Shown here in pieces: positions 1 to 8,989 of a stretch of 64,000 nucleotides of DNA. Every line of letters starts with the position of its first letter. Within the stretch, counting starts at the first letter, position 1. The notes below the pieces were generated by a model. It was given only the letters and a program-made list of their open reading frames with translations, was not told where the DNA came from and made no database searches. The stretch is taken from positions 1 to 64,000 of the forward strand of contig NZ_BJDQ01000006.1 in the NCBI RefSeq assembly GCF_005405225.1, written 5' to 3'. The position numbers and the translations under genes are program-made. Source of the stretch: Enterococcus dongliensis (GTDB taxonomy: Bacteria; Bacillota; Bacilli; Lactobacillales; Enterococcaceae).

Positions 1-1
1 G

Positions 2-373
2 TTTGAAGATTTGGCAAAAGAAAAAATGACATAACCGTCTCTACTAAAATGTGTCCAAGATATTGACTCAAATCCAAAAGCAATTGCTATTTTCCGTGCA
101 GAGCGTCCACTATCTGATGAAGAAAGTAAAGCACAAGAACGACAAGCTTATTATCAATCTATCGATCCGCAAATTGAAGAATCAATCGGTTTAGGTTATG
201 CCAGCAATCTATTCATCGGGATTGTTCTCGGTGCAATTATTGAGATTTTTGGTCAGATTTTATATAGTGGGAATTTGATTGGGATCGTCTTCTTCTTAAT
301 GCTTGGTTTAGGATTATTATTAGGGATTGCTTTAGGTCTGAACAAACACAATCGCATCATCAGCCAAAAATAA
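2..373 (+). pseudogene. 3' end of a small membrane protein gene, interrupted by an in-frame stop
   Basis: The frame ending in TAA at 371-373 is open back to position 35. Just before that, at 32-34, there is a TAA in the same frame, and the frame is open again to the window edge. No ATG, GTG or TTG lies in this frame soon after the stop; the first codons of the open part include only ATT. The translated part has a charged segment (about residues 10-50, with RAERPLSDEESKAQ) followed by two hydrophobic stretches (roughly 200-350 nt) that look like two membrane helices. I do not recognise the family. Either one gene carries a nonsense mutation, or an upstream gene ends at 34 and this one uses a rare start. 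The left edge of the window prevents a decision. Confidence 0.45.
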
Positions 374-378
374 GCAAA

Positions 379-415
379 CAAAAAAGCTTTGCCAAGAGAA
401 TTGGCAAAGCTTTTA
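379..415. terminator. bidirectional terminator
   Basis: The stem pairs AAAAGCTTTGCCAA with TTGGCAAAGCTTTT around a GAGAA-type loop. A-rich sequence on the left and T-rich sequence on the right let it serve both the plus-strand gene ending at 373 and the minus-strand kinase ending at 416. Confidence 0.85.
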
Positions 416-1072
416 TTATTCGGCAGGAACACCTTGGACTTCTAAGATTTTTTCATCAATGATTCGAATAACTTCATCTCGTGCTTGAGCATCGTCAACA
501 AAGTTCAAACGATCGCCGTCGATTTGAATTTTAGGACTTTCATTATAGTCTTCATACCATTGATCGTAACGGCTGTTCAATTCTTTATAGTAATCATATA
601 AAGTAGGATCGAATTCTAATTGTTCGTATTCGCGACCACGTTTTTGGATACGTTCCATCATCGTTTCAAAAGAAACCCGGATATGTACTAATAAGTCCGG
701 ATGTTTTTTATGGGCTGCATAAGGCAATTCTTGCATCATGTTAGCTAACAATTCATCATAGACCTTTACTTCTGTTTCCGTAGCCCGACCAAGATCGGCA
801 TTTAGATGGAACAATAAAGAGTCTTCATAGATGGAACGATCTAAGACATTGTTATCATCTTGCATCGCTTTTTTAATGCTATCAAAACGTTTATTTAGAA
901 AATAAATTTGTAGTAAAAATGCATACTGTTCTGGATCGGCATAAAACAGCGGCAACACTTCATTATCATCAATTGATTCATAAAAAGCTTGACTTCCTAG
1001 ATGTTCTGACAACATTGCGGTCAAACTTGACTTCCCTGCTCCAATGGTTCCTGCTAATACGATCACGCTCAT
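416..1072 (-). CDS. deoxynucleoside kinase (dAK/dGK family)
   Basis: Salvage kinase that phosphorylates deoxynucleosides (deoxyadenosine/deoxyguanosine type in Gram-positive bacteria) in the cytoplasm. The protein opens with a P-loop, GTIGAGKSS at residues 8-16, and has the family DRS motif (LDRSIYED) that places the substrate sugar near the catalytic acid. A basic lid region (QKRGREYE) follows at about residue 145. Length is 218 residues, normal for the family. I chose the ATG at 1072 because a GGGGG ribosome-binding site precedes it and the P-loop starts at once; an open frame runs further upstream to 1153 but adds sequence not expected in the family. The exact base preference cannot be read from sequence alone. 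Confidence 0.88.
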   Translation of the reverse strand: MSVIVLAGTIGAGKSSLTAMLSEHLGSQAFYESIDDNEVLPLFYADPEQYAFLLQIYFLNKRFDSIKKAMQDDNNVLDRSIYEDSLLFHLNADLGRATETEVKVYDELLANMMQELPYAAHKKHPDLLVHIRVSFETMMERIQKRGREYEQLEFDPTLYDYYKELNSRYDQWYEDYNESPKIQIDGDRLNFVDDAQARDEVIRIIDEKILEVQGVPAE

Positions 1073-1462
1073 AAACCCCCAACTCATTTCATACAAAATA
1101 TAGTGCGTATTTTTCAACTTATCCAATATACCCCCAATATCTTGTGTCGTCAAACAAAAAATCCAGAAAAATAAATATTTTTTTCTTCTAAGGAATGTTT
1201 AAAAAATCGTTGTTTTTCAAAAACTTTTCAGTAGTTTCGTTTACTTGTCGCCATTCTCTGAGTAAAATGTAAAGGAGATTGAAATGAATAACTGTTATTA
1301 GATAAAAATGATCCCCTGTTTGTTCAGGCGGAAATATAAAAATGAGTCGCCTTTACTAGTTATTAATGGTCTGAACTCATTAGTAACTAGTATTAAATAG
1401 GAGATTTGTTGGATTTTTCTTTAGGAAAAATCCTTACACTAAAACGAAATAGGGGTTTTTTT
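1073..1462. other. 390-nt gap: divergent promoters and mevalonate-operon leader
   Basis: There is no gene here apart from a possible micro-ORF. A plausible plus-strand promoter has TTTACT at 1240-1245 and TAAAAT at 1263-1268, spaced by 17. A strong AAAGGAG at 1271-1277 sits before an ATG at 1284 that opens a five-codon frame (MNNCY, stop at 1299-1301). A long inverted repeat follows at 1355-1391. Because a promoter at 1240-1268 would start transcription inside the AAAGGAG, either that promoter or the micro-ORF is probably not real. Confidence 0.4.
1355..1391 (+). promoter_or_regulatory. 14-bp inverted repeat in the mvk leader
   Basis: The arms at 1355-1368 (ACTAGTTATTAATG) and 1378-1391 (CATTAGTAACTAGT) pair along all 14 positions, with one G-U pair in RNA, around a 9-nt loop. 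No T-run follows, so it is not a plain terminator. It lies just before the AGGAG at 1399-1403 and the mevalonate kinase start. It could be an operator or an RNA structure controlling the operon. Confidence 0.6.
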
Positions 1463-2404
1463 ATGAAGTCGATTGGCACCGGTTATGCCAGCGGAAAAAT
1501 CATATTAATGGGGGAACATTCGGTTGTCTATGGAGAACCAGCAATCGCCTTTCCTTTTTCTGGGACAGGCATCCAAGCAACCATTCGCGCAAATAAATTA
1601 GAGTCTTGGATCGAGTCTAGTTTTTTTCATGGACCACTTTCAAAAGCACCAAATACGATGCGAAATGTAACGATCTTACTTTGGCAGCTAGTAAAATATT
1701 TTAAAATTCCAGAACCATTTTATTTAAAAATCGAAAGCTCAATCCCTGCAGAACGCGGGATGGGCTCTAGTGCAGCCGTTGCAGTCGCTATCACTCGAGC
1801 CGTTTTTGATTGGATGGAAGAACCGATGACACAAAAAAAAGTATTACATTTTGTCAATCAAGCTGAAACTGTAGCTCATGGAAATCCTAGCGGAATCGAT
1901 GCTACGACAATCAGCGGTACTGAACCTATCCTTTATCAAAAAGGGATTGGCTTCCAATCTTTCCAATTAAATATGGATGCTTTTTTAGTGGTTGCCGATA
2001 CAGGAATCAAAGGTCAAACTCGTAAAGCAGTCAGAGACATTGCTCAGCTGATGGAGCTTCGTCCTTACGAAACAAATAAACAAATGCAAACATTGGGCAA
2101 ACTAACAACCCAAGCACAACAAGCCGTCTTACAAAACCAACCGCATATCTTAGGTGACTGTATGAATCAGGCCCAAGGATTACTACGCTTATTAGGTACA
2201 AGTAACCGACAGTTGGATCACCTGATCGAAACAGCGTTAGAGAACCAAGCTTTAGGAGCGAAATTGACCGGTGGCGGCCGCGGTGGTTGTATGATCGCTT
2301 TAGCAGAAGATGAAACTAGCGGACGTCGATTGCAACAGATTTTATTAGATGCCGGCGCACGGAATACATGGATTGAAGGGTTAGGTGTCTATGCACATGT
2401 TTAG
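1463..2404 (+). CDS. mvk: mevalonate kinase
   Basis: First enzyme of the operon: phosphorylates mevalonate to 5-phosphomevalonate with ATP, in the cytoplasm. This GHMP kinase has the N-terminal substrate motif GKIILMGEHSVVYG, the ATP-binding glycine loop PAERGMGSSAAVA in the middle, and the C-terminal motif KLTGGGRGGC. The ATG at 1463 follows AGGGG at 1451-1455 and gives 313 residues, the usual enterococcal length. The same frame is open back to a TTG at 1406/1409 that has its own AGGAG at 1399-1403, so a 19-residue N-terminal extension or a small leader product is possible. Its stop lies inside the next gene (8-nt overlap), which suggests coupled translation. Confidence 0.95.
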   Translation: MKSIGTGYASGKIILMGEHSVVYGEPAIAFPFSGTGIQATIRANKLESWIESSFFHGPLSKAPNTMRNVTILLWQLVKYFKIPEPFYLKIESSIPAERGMGSSAAVAVAITRAVFDWMEEPMTQKKVLHFVNQAETVAHGNPSGIDATTISGTEPILYQKGIGFQSFQLNMDAFLVVADTGIKGQTRKAVRDIAQLMELRPYETNKQMQTLGKLTTQAQQAVLQNQPHILGDCMNQAQGLLRLLGTSNRQLDHLIETALENQALGAKLTGGGRGGCMIALAEDETSGRRLQQILLDAGARNTWIEGLGVYAHV

Positions 2405-3401
2405 CGGTAAAGCCCGAGCTTATACGAATATTGCCTTGATCAAATATTGGGGCAAAGAAGATCAAGAATTGATCATCCCAATGAACAATAGTTTATCGCT
2501 GACATTGGATGCCTTTTATACCGAGACCCAAGTCATCTTCTCAGAAGAAATCTCTGAAGATCGTTTTTATTTAGACAACCAACTACAAGACTCGAAAGCG
2601 ACTGTAAAAGTGAGTCGCTTTCTTGATTTAGTACGCTCAAAAGCGCACTGTAACTTATCTGCAGTCGTTCAAAGTCAAAACTTCGTCCCTACTGCTGCTG
2701 GTCTAGCTTCTTCCGCCAGTGGATTGGCCGCACTAGCAGGTGCTGCCAGTGCAGCATTGAAATTGGATCTGGCGCCAGAAGAATTATCTCGTTTAGCACG
2801 CCGGGGGTCCGGTTCAGCTTGTCGCAGTATCTACGGCGGCTTTGCGGAGTGGCAAAAGGGCGATTCAGATAAAACTTCTCATGCAGTAAAAATTCCCAGT
2901 GCTGGTTTCGAAAATGACTTGAGTATGATCTTTGTTGTCGTCAACGATTCTAAAAAAGATATCTCTAGTCGTGACGGCATGCAACGAACCGTTGAAACAT
3001 CAGCATTTTATCCAGGTTGGCTGACAAGTGTCCCGCAAGATTTAGCTAAAGCCAAAAAAGCCATTGCTGAAAAAGATTTTGTCGCACTTGGTGAAGTAAC
3101 TGAAGCAAGTGCTTTGAAAATGCACGGAACAACATTAGCAGCAAATCCACCCTTCACCTATTGGTCCGCTGAGAGTTTGCAGGTCATGAACCTCGTACGC
3201 CAAATTAGAAACAATGGTTTGGCTTGCTATTTCACAATGGATGCCGGACCAAATGTTAAAATTTTAGTGGAGCGAAAAAATGAAACAGCCTTGCTGCAAG
3301 CATTAAACAGTCATATCGCTACACAACAACTAGTAGTCGCTCATGCGGGTCCGGCAATTAAAATTTTGACCGAAGCGAACGGTACAGCATCAACATTTTA
3401 A
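2397..3401 (+). CDS. mvaD: diphosphomevalonate decarboxylase
   Basis: Converts 5-diphosphomevalonate to isopentenyl diphosphate with ATP use and loss of CO2. The protein starts with SGKARAYTNIALIKYWGK, which carries the family substrate-binding tract, and has the ATP loop PTAAGLASSASGLAAL near residue 100, then RRGSGSACRS and the C-terminal MDAGPNVK. At 334 residues it matches the family. The ATG at 2397 is chosen from three nearby starts (GTG 2385, ATG 2391, ATG 2397) because the conserved N-terminus begins there and AGGTG lies 9 nt upstream. It overlaps the end of mvk. Confidence 0.95.
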   Translation: MFSGKARAYTNIALIKYWGKEDQELIIPMNNSLSLTLDAFYTETQVIFSEEISEDRFYLDNQLQDSKATVKVSRFLDLVRSKAHCNLSAVVQSQNFVPTAAGLASSASGLAALAGAASAALKLDLAPEELSRLARRGSGSACRSIYGGFAEWQKGDSDKTSHAVKIPSAGFENDLSMIFVVVNDSKKDISSRDGMQRTVETSAFYPGWLTSVPQDLAKAKKAIAEKDFVALGEVTEASALKMHGTTLAANPPFTYWSAESLQVMNLVRQIRNNGLACYFTMDAGPNVKILVERKNETALLQALNSHIATQQLVVAHAGPAIKILTEANGTASTF

Positions 3402-3432
3402 AGCATTATTACCTAAAAGAGGAGTCAGCCAA

Positions 3433-4515
3433 ATGATCGAAGTATCTGCACCAGGAAAATTATACATCGCCGGTGAATATGCCGTAGTCGAACCAGGACA
3501 TCCTGCGATCATCGTTGCGATTGATCAATTTATCTCGGTCTCAATCGAACCGGCTAAAAAAATCGGCAGCATTCAATCTGCTCAATATAGTGATCTACCC
3601 ATCCGTTGGACACGCCGCAAGAATGAATTGGTCTTGGATATTCGTGATAATCCATTCCACTACATACTAGCTGCGATCCATTTCACTGAGAAATTTGCTC
3701 AAGAAAAAGGAAAGAAACTTGCTTTCTTTGATTTGAAAGTAACAAGTGAGTTAGACAATTCCAACGGCCGCAAATATGGCCTAGGTTCTAGCGGTGCAGT
3801 GACTGTTGCTACAGTCAAAGCGCTGAACGTTTTTTATGATTTACAACTTTCGCAGTTGGAGTTGTTCAAATTAGCAACACTCGCGCATTTAAATGTACAA
3901 GGCAATGGTTCCTGTGGAGACATCGCTGCCAGTTGTTATGGCGGCTGGTTAGCCTTTTCTACGTTTGATCATGACTGGGTCTTGAAACGATTAGAAGCAG
4001 AAAAACTGACTACTTTAATCGAAAGCACTTGGCCTAATTTACAGATTGAACCTTTACAAGTACCTGAAGATTTGCGCTTATTGATTGGTTGGACTGGCAG
4101 CCCTGCCTCTACTTCTGATTTGGTCGATCAAGTTCATCAATCTCGTTATGATAATTCTTATGAGAACTTTTTGACTGACAGCAAAAATTGTGTTGATCAA
4201 ATGATCCTAGGTTTCAAACAAAACAATGTTCCTTTGATCCAAAAAATGATCCGCAGAAATCGGCAGTTATTGAATCAATTAACTAGTCTGAGCAATGTAT
4301 CGATTGAAACAGAAGAATTAAAACGATTAAATGATCTTGCAGAAAAATATGGTGGAGCTGCAAAATCATCTGGCGCTGGTGGCGGTGATTGCGGAATCGT
4401 CATCATTGATAAACGTGCCGGTATCCTGCCATTAATGAGCTCATGGGAAAAAGCCGGTATCACGCCGCTTCCATTACACGTCTTTCATTTTAGGGAGGAC
4501 ACTCATGAATCGTAA
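3433..4515 (+). CDS. mvaK2: phosphomevalonate kinase
   Basis: Phosphorylates 5-phosphomevalonate to 5-diphosphomevalonate, so it acts between the two upstream enzymes. GHMP kinase signs: N-terminal SAPGKLYIAGEYAVVEPG, the glycine loop KYGLGSSGAVTVA near residue 120, and the C-terminal KSSGAGGGDCGI. It has 360 residues, as expected. The start follows AGAGGAG at 3417-3423. Its last 11 nt overlap fni, so the two are probably translationally coupled. Gene order mvk-mvaD-mvaK2-fni is the standard enterococcal and streptococcal arrangement. Confidence 0.95.
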   Translation: MIEVSAPGKLYIAGEYAVVEPGHPAIIVAIDQFISVSIEPAKKIGSIQSAQYSDLPIRWTRRKNELVLDIRDNPFHYILAAIHFTEKFAQEKGKKLAFFDLKVTSELDNSNGRKYGLGSSGAVTVATVKALNVFYDLQLSQLELFKLATLAHLNVQGNGSCGDIAASCYGGWLAFSTFDHDWVLKRLEAEKLTTLIESTWPNLQIEPLQVPEDLRLLIGWTGSPASTSDLVDQVHQSRYDNSYENFLTDSKNCVDQMILGFKQNNVPLIQKMIRRNRQLLNQLTSLSNVSIETEELKRLNDLAEKYGGAAKSSGAGGGDCGIVIIDKRAGILPLMSSWEKAGITPLPLHVFHFREDTHES

Positions 4516-5548
4516 AGACGAGCACGTCTCTTTGGCACGTGCTTTTCATCAAAAAAATAAAGAAAATGATTTCGATGCAGTTCGTTTGCTCCACCCTTCT
4601 TTAGTGACCGCTCGATCAGAAGAAATCGATTTACAGACAGAATTTCTCGGATTGCAACTAAGCGCTCCATTTTTTATTAATGCGATGACCGGCGGTAGTG
4701 AAAAAACTAAAAAAATCAATCACGATCTAGCCATCATCGCTCGTGAGACAGATTTGATGCTGGCTACAGGATCGGTCAGCGCCGCCCTTAAAGATCCTAG
4801 TGTGATTGATTCTTATACAATCGTCCGTCAAGTAAATCCCACTGGTTTGATCTTAGGAAATATGGGAGCAGGCAGAACCTGCGACGATGCTAAAAAGATC
4901 GTTGATATCCTTCAAGCAGACGCACTCCAGATCCATCTAAATGTACCGCAAGAACTTGTTATGCCTGAAGGTGATCGGGAGTTCCATGAATGGCCAGAAA
5001 ATATCCAGAAGACCGTCCAATCTTTGACCGTTCCTGTAATTGTTAAAGAAGTTGGTTTTGGGATGACTCACGAAACGATCTCTCAATTGCAAACACTCGG
5101 TGTGAAAGCTGTAGATGTTTCTGGTCGTGGAGGCACTAGTTTTTCACAAATTGAAAATGCCCGACGCCCAAAAAGAGAATTACATTATTTAGATGATTGG
5201 GGCCAGTCTACAGTGGTTTCTTTATTAGAGGCACAAAACATTCCCGAAATGACCTTACTTGCTTCTGGCGGTGTTCGAAACGCCTTTGATATTTTTAAAG
5301 CTCTCTGCTTAGGGGCAAAAGCTGTGGGCGTTTCTGGGACAATTTTAGATCAACTGCTGCGTCATGGCATCGAAGCGACAATCGAAATGATTGAGGACTG
5401 GAAAAAACAACTTGAACGACTGTATTTAATGACGAATAAAACAACTACTGCTGATCTGATCCACAATCCAGTAATCCTGACTGGCGCTCCCAAAGAATGG
5501 TGTGAAACTCGTGGAATTGATTATAAAAAATTAGCTACTCGGAAATAA
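4505..5548 (+). CDS. fni: isopentenyl-diphosphate delta-isomerase, type 2 (FMN)
   Basis: Interconverts isopentenyl and dimethylallyl diphosphate, the two building blocks for undecaprenyl phosphate and quinone side chains. Type 2 enzyme, using FMN and NAD(P)H. Visible family motifs are NAMTGGSEKT at about residue 60, an FMN/phosphate-binding region with DVSGRGGTSF near 205, and LASGGVRN plus GAKAVGVSG in the C-terminal half of the barrel. It has 347 residues. The ribosome-binding site GGGAGGA lies in the end of mvaK2. It is the last gene of the operon; a strong terminator follows. Confidence 0.95.
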   Translation: MNRKDEHVSLARAFHQKNKENDFDAVRLLHPSLVTARSEEIDLQTEFLGLQLSAPFFINAMTGGSEKTKKINHDLAIIARETDLMLATGSVSAALKDPSVIDSYTIVRQVNPTGLILGNMGAGRTCDDAKKIVDILQADALQIHLNVPQELVMPEGDREFHEWPENIQKTVQSLTVPVIVKEVGFGMTHETISQLQTLGVKAVDVSGRGGTSFSQIENARRPKRELHYLDDWGQSTVVSLLEAQNIPEMTLLASGGVRNAFDIFKALCLGAKAVGVSGTILDQLLRHGIEATIEMIEDWKKQLERLYLMTNKTTTADLIHNPVILTGAPKEWCETRGIDYKKLATRK

Positions 5549-5565
5549 TTATTCCTATTTAACAC

Positions 5566-5602
5566 AATAAGGGACTGCGACAACTGTCGCAGTCCCTTAT
5601 TT
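5566..5602. terminator. terminator of the mevalonate operon
   Basis: A near-perfect hairpin pairs AATAAGGGACTGCGACA with TGTCGCAGTCCCTTATT around a 3-nt loop. A- and T-rich flanks on both sides mean it can also end the minus-strand gene at 5625. Confidence 0.92.
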
Positions 5603-5624
5603 AATTCCTACAAAAATACGGATT

Positions 5625-6092
5625 CTATCTTCTAAACAAGCGTTGCAGCCAATTTTTCTTTTCACCAATACGAATAGTCCCGCTGATTTTTTTAGCATCC
5701 AACATCGATTGAAAGAAAATATTATCTTGTAACAGCAATTGATTGATAATCTTCAAACGTTTCAATTGTCGAATCTTCTTGTCATAAAGTTCTTGATCAG
5801 CAGGCTCAGATCCTTTGACTCGGATGTAATCTCTTTGAATGATTTTCATTATTTCATATTGCTGGGTAAGAAGATGATTGATCTGCTTGATTTCAGCTGG
5901 TGTTGCAGAGATTTTTGAATCCGAGGGGGCGAATCGATTCAGCGCGGCGACATAATCTTGCATATCTAATATAAAGATATGGTTCACCTTACTTGTCATC
6001 AGATTTTTTTCATTCGCCAAATAATCAATGACCGCACGTAGTCGAGCAGCCGATTCAGCTAATTCTTGGATCTCTCGTTTCAATTTCTCCAT
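5625..6092 (-). CDS. hypothetical coiled-coil protein, 155 aa
   Basis: No family recognised. The start follows GGAAAGG, and codon use resembles the neighbours. The protein is charged and almost entirely helical in appearance: an N-terminal helix with heptad-like leucines (residues 1-30), a middle part (about 35-65) containing an FILDMQDYVAALNRF segment, then a long Lys/Gln/Leu-rich helix (about 65-130) and a very basic end (KKNWLQRLFRR). No signal peptide or membrane helix. It is a single gene between two terminators. The basic, amphipathic C-terminus could bind a membrane or nucleic acid, but that is only a guess. Confidence 0.75.
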   Translation of the reverse strand: MEKLKREIQELAESAARLRAVIDYLANEKNLMTSKVNHIFILDMQDYVAALNRFAPSDSKISATPAEIKQINHLLTQQYEIMKIIQRDYIRVKGSEPADQELYDKKIRQLKRLKIINQLLLQDNIFFQSMLDAKKISGTIRIGEKKNWLQRLFRR

Positions 6093-6267
6093 GCTCTCGA
6101 ACCTTTCCTCTCATCCTGACTCCAGTCTATCGTTTTTCACAGACTATAACAATCAAAGCGCGTCATTTTATCAAAAAAATTGACTCTTTTAAATAAAAAT
6201 AAAAGTATCTCAATTCATTCTTTTTCTGCCCAATATCTTAAGGAAGGGTCCAAAAATCATTCTCGAC

Positions 6268-6304
6268 AAAAAAAGGTTGTGACATCGATAGTCACAACCT
6301 TTTA
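6268..6304 (-). terminator. terminator of adhE copy 1
   Basis: The hairpin AAAAGGTTGTGAC / GTCACAACCTTTT has a 7-nt loop and is followed on the minus strand by a run of T, just past the adhE stop. Confidence 0.92.
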
Positions 6305-6310
6305 ATCGTT

Positions 6311-8911
6311 TTATCCTTTGTAATCGTAAGCTGTTACGATAATCTCTTTTAGCTCGCTGATCAATGGTTCTTTTGGATTAGCTGTCGTACATTGGTCTTC
6401 ATAGGCCAATTCAGCCATCCGATCCACCGTTGAATTCAATGTTTCTTGCGTAACACCTTGTGCTTTCAAGTTCATCTCAATCCCAACTGTCTTACCTAAG
6501 TTGTAGACTGCTTCAACCAATGCACTGACTAATTCTTCGGTCGTATTACCTTTTAAGCCTAAGAATCTTGCAATATCTGCATAATCAGTATCAGCTCGGA
6601 AGTAATCATATTTAGGGAACATCGCATGTTTTTGCGGATCTTTGGCATTGTATCGAATAACGTGCGGCAGTAAGATCGCATTGGTCCGGCCGTGAGGGAT
6701 TCCGTATTCCCCACCAATCTTATGAGCAATCGAATGAGAGATTCCTAAAAAGGCATTGGCAAACGCCATCCCAGCCATTGCGGAAGCATTATGCATTTTT
6801 TCCCGTGATTCTGGATCTGCTGTTTTAACTGATTTTTCCAAATAATCAAAGACAATCTTGATCGCTTGCAGACTCAAACCACGAGTATAATCTGAAGCCA
6901 TTACAGAGACATAGGATTCGATTGCATGTGTCAAAACATCCATCCCAGTGTCTGCCGTAACAGATGCAGGTACAGTCATCACAAATTGCGGATCGATAAT
7001 CGCCACATCTGGTGTCAATGCATAATCGGCTAATGGGTATTTCACATGCGTCTCACTGTCGGTAATAACCGCAAATGGAGTTACTTCAGAACCAGTACCA
7101 GAAGTTGTCGGGATGCAGACAAACTGAACTTTTTCCGCATCAGGAATTTTATACGTACGTTTCCGAATATCTAAGAATTTTTGCTTAGCGCCGAAGAAAG
7201 ATGTATCTGGGTGTTCAAAGAACATCCACATACCTTTGGCTGCATCCATTGCTGAACCGCCGCCAAGTGCGATAATAGTATCTGGTTTAAAGTCATTGAT
7301 CAATTCTAAGCCTTTATAAACGGTGTTAGTTGATGGGTTTGGTTCAACTTCAGAGAAAACTTCAACTTTGACATCATTTTTGCGACGACCTAATACTTCT
7401 CTTACGATATCGGCATAACCAAATTGAACCATTCCTGGGTCACAGACCAACATAACACGTTCTACATTTGGCATTTTTGTTAGATACAATAAAGAGTTCT
7501 TTTCAAAATAGATCTTTGGTGGAAGTTTAAACCATTGCATATTATTTCTCCGTTTCGCGATAGTTTTAACATTGATCAAGTTAATAGCAGATACGTTTTT
7601 AGATACTGAGTTCTTCCCGTATGAACCACAACCAAGTGTCAATGATGGGATCATTTCATTGTAGATATCGCCGATACCGCCTTCAGCTGATGGGGTATTG
7701 ACTAAGATTCGACAGGCTTTCATCCGCAACCCGAATTTCACTTGTAAGTCTTCATCTTCTGTATGGATGACTGCAGTATGTCCAAGTCCCCCTAATTCCA
7801 ACATTCCTTGGCAAAGTTCAAATGCATGTGCGTGATCATTCGCTTTGACCATCGCTAAAACAGGAGAAAGTTTTTCACGAGACAGCGGATAATCGGCACC
7901 GACACCATCTAATTCTGCAATCAACATTTTTGTGCCTGCAGGAACTTTAATCCCGGCACGTTGTGCGATGTCTTCTGCCGAATGACCAACGATTGCAGGA
8001 TTGACTGCGTATTTCCCTTCATTCATTACGGCATCTTCTAATTTTTTCAATTCAGCTTTTTTCACTACATAGACTTGATGTGCTTGGAATTCTGCTTTCA
8101 CTTCATCGTAGATTTCTTTGTCAACGATGATCCCTTGTTCAGAGGCACAGATCATCCCATTATCAAAGGTTTTAGAGACGATTAAATCGTTGACAGCTCG
8201 TTTGATTTTTGCTGTTTTTTCAATGTATGAAGGTGCATTACCTGCCCCTACACCTAAAGCTGGTTTTCCTGTTGAGTAAGCAGATTTCACCATGCCAGGT
8301 CCACCTGTCGCTAAAACAATCGCAACGCCTGGATGATTCATCAACATAGATGTTGCATCGATCGATGGTTTTTCGATCCATTGGATACAGTTTTCTGGAG
8401 CGCCGGCAGCAATTGCTGCATCACGAACGATTCGTGCGGCTTCTGAGGAACACTTTTGAGCACTTGGATGGAAGGCAAATACAATCGGATTTCCTGTTTT
8501 TAATGCGATCATTGATTTGAAAATCGTTGTAGATGTCGGGTTAGTAGTAGGTGTGACCCCACAAACAACGCCGACAGGTCCAGCAACTTCGATCAATCCT
8601 TTTTGTTTGTCTTCACCAATGATACCAACTGTTTTATCGTGTTTAATGCTGTTCCAAATATATTCTGATGCATACATATTTTTGATAGCTTTATCTTCGA
8701 CGATACCGCGACCGGTTTCTTCTACCGCCATTTTTGCCAATAACATGTGTTTGTCTAATGCCGCCATCGCCATTTCATGAACGATATGGTCAACTTTTTC
8801 TTGGTCGAAATCTTCCATTTCTTTCAGAGCAACATTTGCCTTTGCTGCTAGTTCATCAATTATCTGTTCTACGCTGATTGCATCTTTTTCTTTTTCAATC
8901 GCTTTAGCCAT
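6311..8911 (-). CDS. adhE: bifunctional acetaldehyde/alcohol dehydrogenase AdhE, copy 1
   Basis: Reduces acetyl-CoA to acetaldehyde and then ethanol, regenerating two NAD+ in anaerobic fermentation; the family forms cytoplasmic spirosomes. Residues 1 to about 440 are the CoA-acylating aldehyde dehydrogenase, with the catalytic Cys in NGMICASEQ. From about residue 460 comes the iron-dependent alcohol dehydrogenase, with ALGGGSAMDAAK, the metal ligands in DTGMDVLTHAIESY and HSIAHKIGGEYGIPHGR. It has 866 residues. The ATG at 8911 is chosen because AGGAGG precedes it and copy 2 starts at the same point. The region upstream contains two Rex-like palindromes, so NADH/NAD+ control is likely. A second gene of the same length lies at 11240-13840. 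Confidence 0.96.
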   Translation of the reverse strand: MAKAIEKEKDAISVEQIIDELAAKANVALKEMEDFDQEKVDHIVHEMAMAALDKHMLLAKMAVEETGRGIVEDKAIKNMYASEYIWNSIKHDKTVGIIGEDKQKGLIEVAGPVGVVCGVTPTTNPTSTTIFKSMIALKTGNPIVFAFHPSAQKCSSEAARIVRDAAIAAGAPENCIQWIEKPSIDATSMLMNHPGVAIVLATGGPGMVKSAYSTGKPALGVGAGNAPSYIEKTAKIKRAVNDLIVSKTFDNGMICASEQGIIVDKEIYDEVKAEFQAHQVYVVKKAELKKLEDAVMNEGKYAVNPAIVGHSAEDIAQRAGIKVPAGTKMLIAELDGVGADYPLSREKLSPVLAMVKANDHAHAFELCQGMLELGGLGHTAVIHTEDEDLQVKFGLRMKACRILVNTPSAEGGIGDIYNEMIPSLTLGCGSYGKNSVSKNVSAINLINVKTIAKRRNNMQWFKLPPKIYFEKNSLLYLTKMPNVERVMLVCDPGMVQFGYADIVREVLGRRKNDVKVEVFSEVEPNPSTNTVYKGLELINDFKPDTIIALGGGSAMDAAKGMWMFFEHPDTSFFGAKQKFLDIRKRTYKIPDAEKVQFVCIPTTSGTGSEVTPFAVITDSETHVKYPLADYALTPDVAIIDPQFVMTVPASVTADTGMDVLTHAIESYVSVMASDYTRGLSLQAIKIVFDYLEKSVKTADPESREKMHNASAMAGMAFANAFLGISHSIAHKIGGEYGIPHGRTNAILLPHVIRYNAKDPQKHAMFPKYDYFRADTDYADIARFLGLKGNTTEELVSALVEAVYNLGKTVGIEMNLKAQGVTQETLNSTVDRMAELAYEDQCTTANPKEPLISELKEIIVTAYDYKG

Positions 8912-8931
8912 GTGTATCCTCCTAGAAATTT

Positions 8932-8949
8932 TTGTGTTACTTTTCACAT
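8932..8949 (-). promoter_or_regulatory. Rex-like operator, proximal
   Basis: TTGTGT-N6-TCACAT at 8932-8949 resembles the Rex consensus (TTGTGA-N6-TCACAA) with two or three changes. It lies between the -10 (8954-8959) and the ribosome-binding site, over the expected transcription start, a place where a bound repressor would block adhE. Confidence 0.5.
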
Positions 8950-8953
8950 GATT

Positions 8954-8981
8954 ATCATACAATATCGGAAAACGTTTGTAA
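8954..8981 (-). promoter_or_regulatory. promoter of adhE copy 1
   Basis: On the minus strand, TTACAA (8976-8981) and TATGAT (8954-8959) are separated by 16 nt. The -10 has an upstream TG, giving an extended -10. A weak cre-like core (GGAAAACGTTTGTA, 8967-8980) overlaps the -35. Confidence 0.6.
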
Positions 8982-8989
8982 ATAGTTTT

